This document shows positions 8,619 to 18,144 of a stretch of 64,000 nucleotides of DNA, in pieces. The notes below the pieces were generated by a model, which was given only the letters and a program-made list of their open reading frames with translations, had not been told where the DNA came from and ran no database searches. Within the stretch, counting starts at the first letter, position 1. Each line of letters opens with the position of its first letter. Made by a program: the position numbers and the translations under genes. Source of the DNA: Candidatus Poribacteria bacterium (GTDB lineage Bacteria; Poribacteria; WGA-4E; WGA-3G); assembly GCA_022821725.1 (NCBI GenBank), contig JAJEDB010000076.1, positions 1 through 64,000 on the forward strand, written 5' to 3'.

Positions 8619-9389
8619 ATGAAATTTAACACTTTAACATTTATCCTGTTTAGTTTAGGGCTGATAGCGATCAGTCTCGTTACGGTGAACAGTAGTAGTG
8701 CTGCAATTGATCCGAGCAGTGTTGTCGGTATTTGGCTGTTCGACGAAGCGGGCGGAGACGCAGTGATGGACTCTTCAGGAAACAATAATCATGGAACGAT
8801 TGTCAACGCACCCATTTGGGTGGATGGACGGTTCGGTAGTGCTTTAGCATTTGACGGCAGCTGTGTCAACACAAACAAAAAACTTCTTAACGGCAGGAAG
8901 GAATTCACAGTTGTTGCGTGGATAAAACCGGGAACTATCACCGAGAATCGCATCGGATTAATAGGACAGAACGATTCCCCAGAATTCGGTTTTATTGATC
9001 CTGGGACCGTTTCGCTATGGACTCCCTCAGCGGGTATTAATAATAATCCGTATGAGCATCCACCAGGGGAGTGGCACCATGTCGCTGCTGTGGCTTCCGG
9101 AGAATTCACGAAGGTTTATATTGATGGCGAGGCGACCACAAAAAATGGTAGGTGGTCCAATCACGGCAGGTCCGATTTCAACGTGAACATCGGCGGATGT
9201 GGTGTTTGGGATCCGAACGGCAATTGGTTCACTGGCGCAATGGATGAAGTCGGACTCTTCCACGCACCTTTGACAGATGCCGATATTACTGATATTATGA
9301 ATAATGGCTTGACTGCCTTAGGCGTTGCAGTAGAACCCGCAGGGAAAATCGCAGTAACGTGGGGTATCCTCAAGCAGAAAGAATACTAA
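8619..9389 (+). CDS. secreted LamG-domain protein with C-terminal TWG tag
   Basis: This is a 256-residue exported protein. Residues 1-29 are a signal peptide ending near SSSAA. A concanavalin-like LamG domain (about 35-235) follows, recognisable from GIWLFDEAGG...DSSGNNNHGTI, FDG, WHHVAAV...VYIDGE and the closing MDEVGLFHAPLTDADITDIMNNGL. Such domains usually bind sugars or surfaces. The last residues, GKIAVTWGILKQKEY, match the tag shared with five other exported proteins in this window. No transmembrane anchor, LPXTG or PEP-CTERM motif is present. The biological role is unknown. Confidence 0.85.
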   Translation: MKFNTLTFILFSLGLIAISLVTVNSSSAAIDPSSVVGIWLFDEAGGDAVMDSSGNNNHGTIVNAPIWVDGRFGSALAFDGSCVNTNKKLLNGRKEFTVVAWIKPGTITENRIGLIGQNDSPEFGFIDPGTVSLWTPSAGINNNPYEHPPGEWHHVAAVASGEFTKVYIDGEATTKNGRWSNHGRSDFNVNIGGCGVWDPNGNWFTGAMDEVGLFHAPLTDADITDIMNNGLTALGVAVEPAGKIAVTWGILKQKEY

Positions 9390-9402
9390 GCAATTTTAGC
9401 AC

Positions 9403-9451
9403 AGGACAGGTAAGCGGCGCGGTGCTCACCGCTGTATCCGCAACCTGTCCT
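9403..9451. terminator. large stem-loop after the LamG gene
   Basis: AGGACAGGT (9403-9411) pairs perfectly with ACCTGTCCT (9443-9451), with additional GCGG/CCGC pairing inside. It lies 14 bases after the stop. A second inverted repeat (CCCCGGTT and AACCGGGG) follows at about 9473-9517. The first is a likely terminator, although its T-tract is short. Confidence 0.45.
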
Positions 9452-9633
9452 ATGTCTATTTTAACCGATAAACCCCGGTTCAAGACTCGTTTAAAGAAAA
9501 CAAATCTCAAAACCGGGGCAAAATTCATCAGCGCAGCAGGACACAAAAACTGTTGCCATCCCATCGCGGCACTTTCAATCTAACTCCAACTGTCTAAGTA
9601 GATGGAATCACACTGAAACGGTTACAAAACAGA

Positions 9634-9924
9634 TTACATGTTTCTATCCGCGTCGTCATACCGACGGGGCTCGCGGCGTTGTTCGCGCGGGCGCGCAGGG
9701 TTGACTTTCAGCGGACGTCCCATCATCTCTTGGCCATCTAATGCTTCTATCGCTCGCTCGCCGTCCTCTTGGTTTTCCATCTCAACGAAGCCAAACCCTT
9801 TGGAGCGACCATCGTACCGGTCACGGATAATCGTAGCCGTTGCAACCTGACCATACTCTCCAAAGAGCTCTTCGAGGTCGGTTTCCGTGGCCGCATAAGG
9901 CACGTTGCCAACGTAGATATTCAT
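9634..9924 (-). CDS. RNA-recognition-motif (RRM) RNA-binding protein
   Basis: The protein is small (96 aa) and has a single RRM. RNP2 reads IYVGNV near the N-terminus and RNP1 reads KGFGFVEM, followed by a basic, Arg-rich tail. Bacterial single-RRM proteins of this type are often cold-induced RNA chaperones. I chose the ATG at 9924 because AAGGAGA precedes it and it begins directly at the RRM first strand. An upstream in-frame ATG at 9963 would add 13 residues outside the domain and would contain the ribosome site. The gene stands alone. Confidence 0.9.
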   Translation of the reverse strand: MNIYVGNVPYAATETDLEELFGEYGQVATATIIRDRYDGRSKGFGFVEMENQEDGERAIEALDGQEMMGRPLKVNPARPREQRREPRRYDDADRNM

Positions 9925-10341
9925 CTCGTTTCTCCTTCTAAAAATTATAGGTCCCCTAACCAAGCATTACGAAGACAAACGGCACATTCACGCGAACCGA
10001 GTCTCTCAAAAAACCGGTATAGGGAATAGAAATACGGGAAAATGAGAAAACTGAGCACTGTCAGCATTTTCAAAGGCAGAAATTTGGCAGCAAGCGTAGA
10101 CGGACATTGCACGCAATGCCCAAATTGCAAGGATTGGGAAAAAGTAACTCTCATCAATCTCTTGTTGGAAGCCTCGTCACACTTACAATGAGTATGTTTC
10201 GGTTCCAAACCGTAAAACTGTCAAAACACTACTCGTAACTTTGCCAGCGGACACTATCCACATTTCCCTTAAATAAATTTACATAAAATTATATCACAAT
10301 TTATATTACTTGTCAATATTAATTTTATCTGTTGAATAATT
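9925..10341. other. 417-base spacer between the RRM gene and polA
   Basis: The spacer is the leader region of the RRM gene. It contains an 87-codon minus-strand open frame (9945-10208) with three Cys pairs but no recognisable domain or ribosome site, which I do not call. The part near polA (10260-10335) is very AT-rich. RRM genes often have long leaders involved in cold control, but no structure here proves it. Confidence 0.3.
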
Positions 10342-13236
10342 TTATTTCGCGATCATCCAATTATCGCCGATTCCTGCCTCTGTCCGAAGGGGTACCCGAA
10401 GCGACATCGCGTTCTCCATCTCTTCACAAACAATCGCGGCATACGCCACCGCGAGCGCCTCTGGCGTTTCAAGCACTAACTCATCATGAATCTGTAGAAG
10501 CATTTTTAAGGGAAGTTTGTCCGTATCAATGCGACGCTGCACTTGGACCATCGCTGCCTTCATTAAATCTGCAGCGGAACCTTGCACCACAGTATTAATT
10601 GCCAATCGTTCGCCGAGGCTTCGCCGACCCCTATTCGTCGCGTAGATTTCAGGAATCGCGCGTCGCCTACCGGTGAGCGTGCGAACATACCCATGATCCG
10701 ATGCCTGCTGGACACACTCCTGCAGAAAACGATCTATTCCCGGGAAACGCGTTTTATAATCATCAATAAGAGCCGCTGCTTCTCTCACACGCATCCCCTT
10801 AATCCGACGCGAGAGACCCGTTGGCGAGACACCGTAAATGATACCAAAATTGATGGTCTTCGCCTTATCACGAAGTTCACGCGTAACCGAGGCAGCCGGA
10901 ACTTCGAATACTTGTGAAGCAACCGCTGTATGGATGTCTAAATCTTGTGTAAACGTCTCGATTAAACTTTCGTCTTCGCTAAAGTGTGCGAGAATGCGAA
11001 GTTCGATCTGTGAATAATCGGCACAGATTAACTTATGCCCCTCTGGTGCCCTAAAAGCGCGCCGCAACTGTCTTCCGATCTCAGTTCGGACAGGAATGTT
11101 CTGTAGATTCGGATGGTCGGACTTCAAACGTCCTGTCGCTGTCGTTAACTGATAGAGGTGTGTGTGGATGCGCTCTGTTTTTGGATCAACAGCGTTCTGG
11201 AGTTGTGCCAGATACGTGCTCTGTAACTTACGAAATTGGCGGTACTCAATTATTAAGCGCGGCACACTCGTCTTCGCATCGTTGATATCTTCTCTCAATG
11301 AGAGTGCCTCTAACACCGTCACATCGGTGGAGACTTTGCCACCCCGCGTCCGTTTCACAGGTTTGAAACCGAGTTCATCGAACAGCACTTGCGCCAGTTG
11401 TCTCGGTGAATCAATATTACACGGATATCCAACGATTTCGTGAATCTCCTTTTGCCGAGCATCAACAAGTTCGCTAATCACAACGTTTTGGCGTTTGAGT
11501 TCCTCCTTATCGCAAACGATACCGTTATACTCCATTTCAGCGAGAATAGGCGCCAGCGGTGACTCTATATCACGCGCTAACGCTGTGATCCCCATTTCAT
11601 CAAGTTTGGGCATCAGAAAATGATAGAGTCGAAGGGTAACGTCAGCATCTTCCGCGGCGTAAATTGTGGCTTGTTCCAATGGCACTTCATCGATTGTTTT
11701 CTGCTGATCTGTCTTCGCTCCAAACAGTTCACCGAAGTCCGCCGCTTGTAGGGGCGAGGTTGCCTCGCCGGTCCTATCTGAATCCGTCGTTAGTTCTTCA
11801 AACGAGATCATCTTGTGTTCTAAATGGAGCAACGCCAGTGTATCGAGGTTGTGGGAGGGGATCTGCGCATCAACTAATTGACTCGCGAGCAGTGTATCAA
11901 AGGCAGCACCTTGGAGCTTAACACCGTTCCTGATAAGAATGCTGGCGTCAAACTTTAGATTATGTCCACATTTCGGTAGTGCTGGATTCTCCAAAATCGG
12001 CTTAAGTGCCGAAAGCACAGTGTCTGTATCCAGATGATCTTTGGGGTGCGGAGAACGAACGGGAACGTAAACACCTTGCTTCGGTTTCCATGAGAAACTC
12101 AATCCACACAGCCTCGCATCGCGTTCCAAGCCATCCGTTTCGGTATCAAAACTGATAATCTCCTGGGTTTCCGAGAGTGTATCAACGAGATCTTGCAGTT
12201 GGTCGAGTGTAACGATCGCCGAATAGTCCCCCGTTGCAGCGGTGTCGTAGTCACCTTTGTTCAAAATAGCATCTGTTTTCTGCGCTAACGCCGCAACCCG
12301 TTCCTTGCGCGTCGTTGGTGTAGAAGGAACGATGGACGTAGAATCGCCCCCCGCAAGTTCCCGCACAACCTGCTCGTAGCGTTTGAGTTCTAACGCTTGG
12401 AAGAGTGGAAGAATCTTCTGGAGGTCAAGTGGTTTGACACGGGCTTGTTCTATGGAGAAGTCCAAAGTAGCATTCCGCTTCAAGGTTACAAGCCGTCTTG
12501 AAAGATCGAGTTGTGAACGGGACTTCTCCAAATTTTCACGACGTTTCCCTCTAATCTTATCGATATTCTCAAAAATGCCTTCAATCGAGCCGTATTGCTG
12601 AATCAATTGCGATGCGGTTTTCAAGCCGATTTTCTCGACACCTGGAACATTGTCTGAAGTATCTCCCATTAAGGCAAGCGTATCCACAACTTGAGACGGT
12701 TTTATACCTTTCGTCTCCAGCAACGACCGCTCGTCGATAATCTTATCGTTATGGAGGTCAAGCATTGTAACCCGGTCGTCCATTAACAACTGTTCAAGGT
12801 CTTTGTCTTTAGAAATAATGGTGACATTGACATCACGCGCCTCTGGGTCCTTAAGTATCACCTCAGTGACAGAGGCGATGATGTCGTCTGCCTCCAATTC
12901 AGGTTGACCGAGCGTCAAGATACCAAATGCCTCAAGCAACTCCAGAATCCGATGAATCTGTGTCACCAGATCATCAGGTGCCGGAGAGCGATTCGCCTTG
13001 TAGTCCGAATAAAGTTCATTGCGAAACGTGTCCCCCGGTGTATCAATCGCAGCGACAACATATTTTGCCTGAAGTTGCGTCAATATCCGAATAAGTGTAC
13101 CAGCGAACCCGAACACAGCATGGGTCGCCTCGCCAGTGATGCTGCTCGTCAATCCGCTACGAATCGCATAATAAGCCCGAAATATTTCGGCGTGCGTGTC
13201 AATAATATAGACAGTATCTTTTTGCTCGTTTTGCAT
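10342..13236 (-). CDS. polA: DNA polymerase I
   Basis: PolA fills gaps and removes RNA primers in replication and repair. The 964-residue protein has all three domains. The 5'-nuclease domain (about 1-300) includes the helix-hairpin-helix GDTSDNVPGVEKIG. The 3'-5' exonuclease keeps its acidic residues (FDTETDG, GHNLKFD, YAAEDADVTL), so proofreading should be active. The polymerase has motif A DYSQIELRILAHFSED, motif B around RDKAKTINFGIIYG and motif C QIHDELVLE. A palindromic repeat is inserted in frame at residues about 487-497, in a loop between exonuclease motifs II and III that is longer than usual. The gene ends a minus-strand block with ubiD and a thioredoxin-reductase-like gene. Confidence 0.97.
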   Translation of the reverse strand: MQNEQKDTVYIIDTHAEIFRAYYAIRSGLTSSITGEATHAVFGFAGTLIRILTQLQAKYVVAAIDTPGDTFRNELYSDYKANRSPAPDDLVTQIHRILELLEAFGILTLGQPELEADDIIASVTEVILKDPEARDVNVTIISKDKDLEQLLMDDRVTMLDLHNDKIIDERSLLETKGIKPSQVVDTLALMGDTSDNVPGVEKIGLKTASQLIQQYGSIEGIFENIDKIRGKRRENLEKSRSQLDLSRRLVTLKRNATLDFSIEQARVKPLDLQKILPLFQALELKRYEQVVRELAGGDSTSIVPSTPTTRKERVAALAQKTDAILNKGDYDTAATGDYSAIVTLDQLQDLVDTLSETQEIISFDTETDGLERDARLCGLSFSWKPKQGVYVPVRSPHPKDHLDTDTVLSALKPILENPALPKCGHNLKFDASILIRNGVKLQGAAFDTLLASQLVDAQIPSHNLDTLALLHLEHKMISFEELTTDSDRTGEATSPLQAADFGELFGAKTDQQKTIDEVPLEQATIYAAEDADVTLRLYHFLMPKLDEMGITALARDIESPLAPILAEMEYNGIVCDKEELKRQNVVISELVDARQKEIHEIVGYPCNIDSPRQLAQVLFDELGFKPVKRTRGGKVSTDVTVLEALSLREDINDAKTSVPRLIIEYRQFRKLQSTYLAQLQNAVDPKTERIHTHLYQLTTATGRLKSDHPNLQNIPVRTEIGRQLRRAFRAPEGHKLICADYSQIELRILAHFSEDESLIETFTQDLDIHTAVASQVFEVPAASVTRELRDKAKTINFGIIYGVSPTGLSRRIKGMRVREAAALIDDYKTRFPGIDRFLQECVQQASDHGYVRTLTGRRRAIPEIYATNRGRRSLGERLAINTVVQGSAADLMKAAMVQVQRRIDTDKLPLKMLLQIHDELVLETPEALAVAYAAIVCEEMENAMSLRVPLRTEAGIGDNWMIAK
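11748..11779. repeat. palindromic repeat lying in frame inside polA
   Basis: Arms GGCGAGG (11753-11759) and CCTCGCC (11763-11769) pair perfectly around TTG, with outer TAGG/CCTA pairing. The same type of element (GGCGAGG or GGGCGGGG arms next to TAGGGG) occurs between genes at about 18147, 18214, 43094 and 63709. In polA it encodes the DRTGEATSPLQ segment without shifting the frame. Confidence 0.7.
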
Positions 13237-13254
13237 GATTCCTATGCCTGCCTC

Positions 13255-14325
13255 CTAATCGGGGAAATGCCATTGACGTAAGGAGTCTGACGCTGACAAA
13301 CCCGCCTCTTGCCCGAGCGCGAACGCAGTCGCAATCAGGTTTCGCTCACCAGATATGATGTCACCCGCCGCGAAGAGTCCCGGAATCAGCGCTCCACTGC
13401 TGTCCAACATTTGCATATCCTCGTTTGCGATAATCAACCCTTCTTCATCCTTTTGATAGTCCCATCCCTCAAGAAACTTCGTATTCGGGATGAGTCCTTC
13501 ATCGACGAGAAAACCGTGGAAAAACAATTCGCTCCCATCAACCATCTCAAATCCTAAAAGGTCGGTTTTTTCACCAATATGCCGCTTAATCTTTGTTTCA
13601 ATGATATTAATTTTACGGGCTTTCACCTGCTCCAGCACAGGTGGTGACATCCCGTGCGGTCTACCGTTTGTTAGAATTGTAATTTTATCCGTAAAATCTT
13701 GTGCCCCAATCGCTGCCTCGTAGATATAGTCGCCAACACCGAGGAGTGCAAGATGTTCGTTGACATGGAGATGTCCATCACAGCGAATGCAGACATGCCA
13801 CCCTTTTCGATTGCCGGCATAGCGAAATACCGTCGCGTACTGCTTATATAAACGCTCAGCATCGGGGTCAAATTCAATATCGGGCCACTTATCGTCAAAC
13901 CCAGCGGCAACGACGATAGTGCGAGATTTAAAAGATACCATCTCCGGGGGTGTATTTTTTTTCAGTGTTTTTGTAGATGCTTCGAGTTCAAATAGGTCGC
14001 CGTTCCGTGCGAGTTTCGCAACCATGCCGTCGCGTATATCAATACCTGTCTTGCGTTTCTCCGAACCCAGCATGAAATCGACGACGGGGCGGCTTTCCAT
14101 CCATTTCATGAGTTCTTTCGCAAAGTGAGGTCCAATGATACCCGGAAAGACCGGCGCATCTTCAATTTCTACGGACTTTGACCAGTAAGCGCGACCCCTA
14201 CTAAAACTCACCTTCCCTGAGTGCAGCACCAAAACGTGCCGCATTTGATGGCTCGCTGAAACGGCTGCTTGTGCACCAGCGGGTCCCGCGCCAATCACTG
14301 CAACGTCATAAATCGTTTCTTGCAT
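13255..14325 (-). CDS. thioredoxin-reductase-like FAD/NAD(P) flavoprotein
   Basis: This is a two-dinucleotide-domain flavoprotein of 356 aa. The N-terminal FAD site is VIGAGPAGAQAA. A redox-type CxxCDG motif (CIRCDG) sits before the second nucleotide site, which reads LLGVGDYIYEAA, close to the GGGDSAxEEA of thioredoxin reductases. A C-terminal GLFAAGDI FAD motif is also present. It is longer than standard thioredoxin reductase (about 310-320 aa), so the partner may not be thioredoxin. I chose the ATG at 14325, preceded by GAGGAG, over the ATG at 14340. Gaps of 18 bases separate it from ubiD upstream and polA downstream, suggesting cotranscription. Confidence 0.8.
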   Translation of the reverse strand: MQETIYDVAVIGAGPAGAQAAVSASHQMRHVLVLHSGKVSFSRGRAYWSKSVEIEDAPVFPGIIGPHFAKELMKWMESRPVVDFMLGSEKRKTGIDIRDGMVAKLARNGDLFELEASTKTLKKNTPPEMVSFKSRTIVVAAGFDDKWPDIEFDPDAERLYKQYATVFRYAGNRKGWHVCIRCDGHLHVNEHLALLGVGDYIYEAAIGAQDFTDKITILTNGRPHGMSPPVLEQVKARKINIIETKIKRHIGEKTDLLGFEMVDGSELFFHGFLVDEGLIPNTKFLEGWDYQKDEEGLIIANEDMQMLDSSGALIPGLFAAGDIISGERNLIATAFALGQEAGLSASDSLRQWHFPD

Positions 14326-14343
14326 GGTTTTTCTCCTCATTTC

Positions 14344-15789
14344 TCAAAACCCATACTTCTTCCACTTTTCATCGACCAACGCAATCACCTCGTCAGACAT
14401 TTGGATCTCTTGGGGCCACTCGCGTTCATACCCCTCCTCCGCCCACTTCGTTGTCGCATCGATGCCCATCTTCGATCCCGCACCCATCAGCGGTGCCGCA
14501 TGATCCAGCACATCGACAGGTCCCTCAACGATTGTCACATCCCTTTTTGGATCGACATTGCTGCCGACATAGAAAAGCACCTCTTCGAGGTTCTGAACGT
14601 CTACCTCTTTATCAACGACGATGATAATTTTGCTGAACATCAACTGTCCGAGTCCCCACAGGCTGTGCATAATCTTCTTTGCGTGGTAGGGGTAGCGTTT
14701 GTCGATAGAGATCAGCGCAAAATTGTGGAATACACCAAATAAGGGTAGATTCATATCGACAAGCTCCGGCAACTGCGTTTTAATCAACGGCATAAAGATC
14801 CGCTCAGTCGCCTTACCCATGTAGCAATCCTCCATCGGTGGTTTACCGACGATGATCGTCTGATAGATCGGATTTTTTCGATGTGTAATCGCTGTGATAT
14901 GAAGGAGCGGGTACTCATCTGCCAAGGAATAGAATCCGGTATGATCCCCGAAGGGGCCCTCTATACAGGTTTCGTGTGGCTCAATGTATCCTTCAATTAC
15001 AATGTCTGCCTCTGCAGGCACAAGCATATCAATTGTTTTGGCGGGTACCATCTCCACATTCGATTTGCGGAGAAACCCCGCGAAGAGGAGTTCATCAATC
15101 CCAGATGGAAGGGGTGCCGTGCCGATATAAGACATCACTGGATCTCCGCCGAGTGCAATCGCAACCGGCATCTGTTGTTCCGCTTGTTGATACTCGCGAT
15201 GATGCGCAGCACCATCGTGATGAATTTGCCAGTGCATCGCTAAAGCGTATGGCGTTATTTTCTGTAAACGATAGGTACCAACGTTCCGTTGACCCGTTTT
15301 AAGGCTATGCGTGAAAACTTGGGGTAAAGTGATGTATCTATCGGCATCAAGGGGCCAGCATTTTATGAGCGGCAGGACATCTAAGGAGGCGTCCTCACCC
15401 GTAAGGACGACGTCTTGACATGCACCTTTCTTTACCGTCTTCGGCGGAAAGTTCGTCAATTGCGACAGCAGTCGGAGAATTTTTATCTTATCGAGGAGGG
15501 AATCCGGGGGTCCCAATTTAATCATACTCTCAATTTCCGACGCGATTTGTCCAAGATCGTCAACACCAAGCGCCATCGCCATCCGTTCATAAGAGCCGTA
15601 AGTATTGATGAGGAGCGGCATCCGGCTACCTTCTACCTTTTCAAAGAGAAGGGCAGGGCCGCCTAATTTACTCACCCGATCGGTGATCTCAGCGATTTCC
15701 AGGTCCGGTGATACAGTTGTTTTAATCCGTTTGAGTTCACCTGCTCGATCCAAGACTTTGACGAACTCTGCGAGACTATTGTATGCCAT
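14344..15789 (-). CDS. UbiD-family (prenyl-FMN) decarboxylase, possible MqnL
   Basis: UbiD enzymes use prenylated FMN for reversible decarboxylation of aromatic or unsaturated acids. The 481-residue protein has the family layout, with an N-terminal LAEFVKVLDRAGELKRI start and a catalytic-site region PHETCIEGPFGDHTGFYS that carries conserved Glu residues. In organisms with the futalosine pathway a UbiD homologue (MqnL/MqnP role) decarboxylates 1,4-dihydroxy-6-naphthoate. Since mqnA and mqnE lie 10 kb away, this is a reasonable candidate. A role on another aromatic acid cannot be excluded. No UbiX partner is in the window. Confidence 0.88.
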   Translation of the reverse strand: MAYNSLAEFVKVLDRAGELKRIKTTVSPDLEIAEITDRVSKLGGPALLFEKVEGSRMPLLINTYGSYERMAMALGVDDLGQIASEIESMIKLGPPDSLLDKIKILRLLSQLTNFPPKTVKKGACQDVVLTGEDASLDVLPLIKCWPLDADRYITLPQVFTHSLKTGQRNVGTYRLQKITPYALAMHWQIHHDGAAHHREYQQAEQQMPVAIALGGDPVMSYIGTAPLPSGIDELLFAGFLRKSNVEMVPAKTIDMLVPAEADIVIEGYIEPHETCIEGPFGDHTGFYSLADEYPLLHITAITHRKNPIYQTIIVGKPPMEDCYMGKATERIFMPLIKTQLPELVDMNLPLFGVFHNFALISIDKRYPYHAKKIMHSLWGLGQLMFSKIIIVVDKEVDVQNLEEVLFYVGSNVDPKRDVTIVEGPVDVLDHAAPLMGAGSKMGIDATTKWAEEGYEREWPQEIQMSDEVIALVDEKWKKYGF

Positions 15790-15883
15790 TTTTTTAATTA
15801 TAGGCTCCTTGGACTGCGCTCCACTTCGTTTCGCGCGAATTTTCAGTTAATTTTTCACATCTTTATGACCATTCAACGTGCGA

Positions 15884-17425
15884 CTAACGAATTCTACCAG
15901 AAATCTGTTTTAACCCCTGCTGATAGTTCCGGTTTTCCGGTTCAAGTTCCAATGCTTTTCGGATCGCTTTTTCTGACTGCGGATAGTCACCACGTCGAAA
16001 ATCAATGAGTGCAAGCGTGTTATAATAACTCGCGACGTTCGGATCCAAGCGGATGGCTTCTTGGGCATAACGCCGCGCCGCTTCTAAATCCGCTTTCGCT
16101 TGACGCGCATAACAGATACCCAAATTATGGTGTATCTCAGCAGTGTCAGGGGCTAATGTCGCGCTCGCTTTATATGTATCAATCGCTTCCGCATAACGCT
16201 TCTGTTTCAGCAAGATTGTGCCAATCTTCAGATGTGCCTCTAAAAGTTGGGGTGCCAGCGCGGCTGCACGTCGGTAATGTTCCAGGGCGACTTCCATTTC
16301 ATTCTGACTGAAATACGCCAAACCGAGCCCCGCGTGTGCCTTGGCGAAATCCGGTTGGAGTTCCAACGCTTTCCGCTGTGCAGTAACGGCTTCCGAGTGT
16401 TTCCCAAGCATCGTATAAGCGATACCCAAACCGTTATGAGCTGGCACAAGTTCGGGATTCATGCCGAGTGCTTTTTGATACTCCCAGACCGCTTTCTCAT
16501 AAAATCCGTTTTTGAGGTAGAGCCTCGCGATATTGGCGAGAATCTGGGCGCGTTCCGCTGTCCCTTGCGTCCGCTGCAACGCGCCTCGCAATTGGTGTAG
16601 AGGGGTCAGGGTCGCTTTGCGTTCCTCAAATAGGGACATCTGCTCACGCGCTGCAGACGGATTTCCAGCGCGGAGATACGCTTGCGCAAGATTATAGAGT
16701 GCCTCCACTAACATCTCGTCGTGTCTGTATGCTGTCCGATAGGACGCGATTGCATCCGTCCACCGTTTTTCCTGTGCATAGAGCAGCCCTAACTGATAGT
16801 GCGCAGCTGCGAATTCCGGCGCAATGGCAATCGCACGTTGTTGATGTTCTATCGCTGCGGAACGTTCGCCACGTTTGTTGTAGACATTCCCGAGTTGGTG
16901 ATGAATCATTTCATCGTTCGGATCCAAAGCAACCGCCACTTTGTAAGCATCGAGCGCTTCGGTGTAACGGTGCATGTTCACATAAGCACTCGCCAGCGCC
17001 GCGTGGGTATATGCCCAATCGGGGACGGAGGCAATCGCACGCTGATATGCAGCGACGGCATCTTCAAATTTCTCAAGTCCGGTGTATGCCAATCCCAATC
17101 CGTAGTAACCAGCTGCAATATCCGCATTGCGTCCAGTCCCCTCGCTTTCGGCAACTGGATTCACTTCCATCAACGCAATTATTCGACGATACTCGTCAAC
17201 TGCTTCCGTGTAAGCCTCAATTTGGAGGTAAACCTTCGCGAGTTGCAATCGAGTCTCAATTCGTGTGCCATCAACCGACAATTCTGCTTTGTAAGCACGA
17301 ATCTGTGCTGTGATGTCCGCAGCAGTCCTTTCTTGACAGAATCCGACTGAGACGTGATGGAAAGCAAGGTGGCACGCGACGAGTACCACCAATACAACTG
17401 GGGAATAGGAAAGTTTCCGGACCAC
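15884..17425 (-). CDS. secreted tetratricopeptide-repeat (TPR) protein
   Basis: This 513-residue protein has a hydrophobic N-terminal signal segment (about 6-28) and then roughly ten TPR units of 34 residues that run almost to the C-terminus. Typical units contain A-x-Y-x-LG-x-A-Y and A-x-xxP motifs. TPR arrays act as protein-protein scaffolds, here probably in the periplasm or outer envelope. The start is GTG with a weak ribosome site. It lies 34 bases downstream of a TWG-tagged secreted protein and on the same strand, so the two may be cotranscribed. Confidence 0.88.
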   Translation of the reverse strand: MVRKLSYSPVVLVVLVACHLAFHHVSVGFCQERTAADITAQIRAYKAELSVDGTRIETRLQLAKVYLQIEAYTEAVDEYRRIIALMEVNPVAESEGTGRNADIAAGYYGLGLAYTGLEKFEDAVAAYQRAIASVPDWAYTHAALASAYVNMHRYTEALDAYKVAVALDPNDEMIHHQLGNVYNKRGERSAAIEHQQRAIAIAPEFAAAHYQLGLLYAQEKRWTDAIASYRTAYRHDEMLVEALYNLAQAYLRAGNPSAAREQMSLFEERKATLTPLHQLRGALQRTQGTAERAQILANIARLYLKNGFYEKAVWEYQKALGMNPELVPAHNGLGIAYTMLGKHSEAVTAQRKALELQPDFAKAHAGLGLAYFSQNEMEVALEHYRRAAALAPQLLEAHLKIGTILLKQKRYAEAIDTYKASATLAPDTAEIHHNLGICYARQAKADLEAARRYAQEAIRLDPNVASYYNTLALIDFRRGDYPQSEKAIRKALELEPENRNYQQGLKQISGRIR

Positions 17426-17459
17426 TTACTGCCATCCCAGTGGTGCGATGGAACACCAC

Positions 17460-18128
17460 CTAAAAACGTTGTTTGAGGTGTCCCCATGTGGTAGCCAATT
17501 TATTTAGCGGTTCCACCGGAGTGAGACCGGCGATAGCATCCCCGGAGACCTTGACATCATCAAAACTCGCGGCTGTTTCCCATGCCCACACCCCAGCTTG
17601 ACCAGCAGGATATCCAGCTCCGGTTTCATCCTTGAGTTCTCCCTGCTCTTCACCGTTAATCCAGAGTTTCATTGAATCGCCTTCCACGACGACCCGCATG
17701 TCAAACCATTCGTCGTTCGCGATCGTGACATTGGATCCCGGGAGTTCACCGATTTTGTCACGAGCGTCCCATGCCCCCGTCTTATGTCGCCAAAGCTCAG
17801 TTTTGTTATTTGGGACATTGAGATAGTAAACATAGTATTCCATCTCACTTTGGGCGCGATAAACAACACCTGCCCAATTCCCTTCATCAAGCCGAACTTT
17901 TGCCTCAACAGTGTAATTTTCCCATGCAGCGTCACCGACGAGGGAGTGCTCGGCTCTACCGCCCTTAGCGAGTTTGTATATGCCGTCCTCAACACTCCAA
18001 GAACCGTTAGCGGGTGTCCAGTCGTCTGCCTCCGATTCAAAGGACCAAGTTTGTTCGCCTCCAAAAGCGACAGAGGTTACGAGGACGAGAAAACAACAAC
18101 TGATAACAGCTGAAAAAAGATATTTCAT
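17460..18128 (-). CDS. secreted beta-sandwich (DUF1080/LamG-like) protein with C-terminal TWG tag, copy 1
   Basis: The protein (222 aa) has a signal peptide (1-23, ending SVAFG). A concanavalin-like sandwich of the DUF1080/3-keto-disaccharide-hydrolase-like type follows: TWSFESEADDW, YTVEAKVRLDEGNWAG, YVYYLNVPNNK, LWINGE, GVWAWETAASFDDVKV. It ends NKLATTWGHLKQRF, the shared C-terminal tag. It is a close paralogue of the next gene upstream (18290-18973), clearly a tandem duplication, with the tag more conserved than the neck before it. No catalytic residues can be assigned. Sugar binding is a family-based guess. Confidence 0.82.
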   Translation of the reverse strand: MKYLFSAVISCCFLVLVTSVAFGGEQTWSFESEADDWTPANGSWSVEDGIYKLAKGGRAEHSLVGDAAWENYTVEAKVRLDEGNWAGVVYRAQSEMEYYVYYLNVPNNKTELWRHKTGAWDARDKIGELPGSNVTIANDEWFDMRVVVEGDSMKLWINGEEQGELKDETGAGYPAGQAGVWAWETAASFDDVKVSGDAIAGLTPVEPLNKLATTWGHLKQRF

Positions 18129-18144
18129 AAAATCTCTCCGATTG

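Noticed and set aside
9945..10208. 87-residue minus-strand frame with three Cys pairs
   Set aside because: It has no ribosome site, no domain match, and overlaps the leader of the RRM gene. The Cys spacing is irregular.
14269..14742. Plus-strand frame of 157 codons opposite ubiD
   Set aside because: It lies antisense to a well-supported gene, with no family match.
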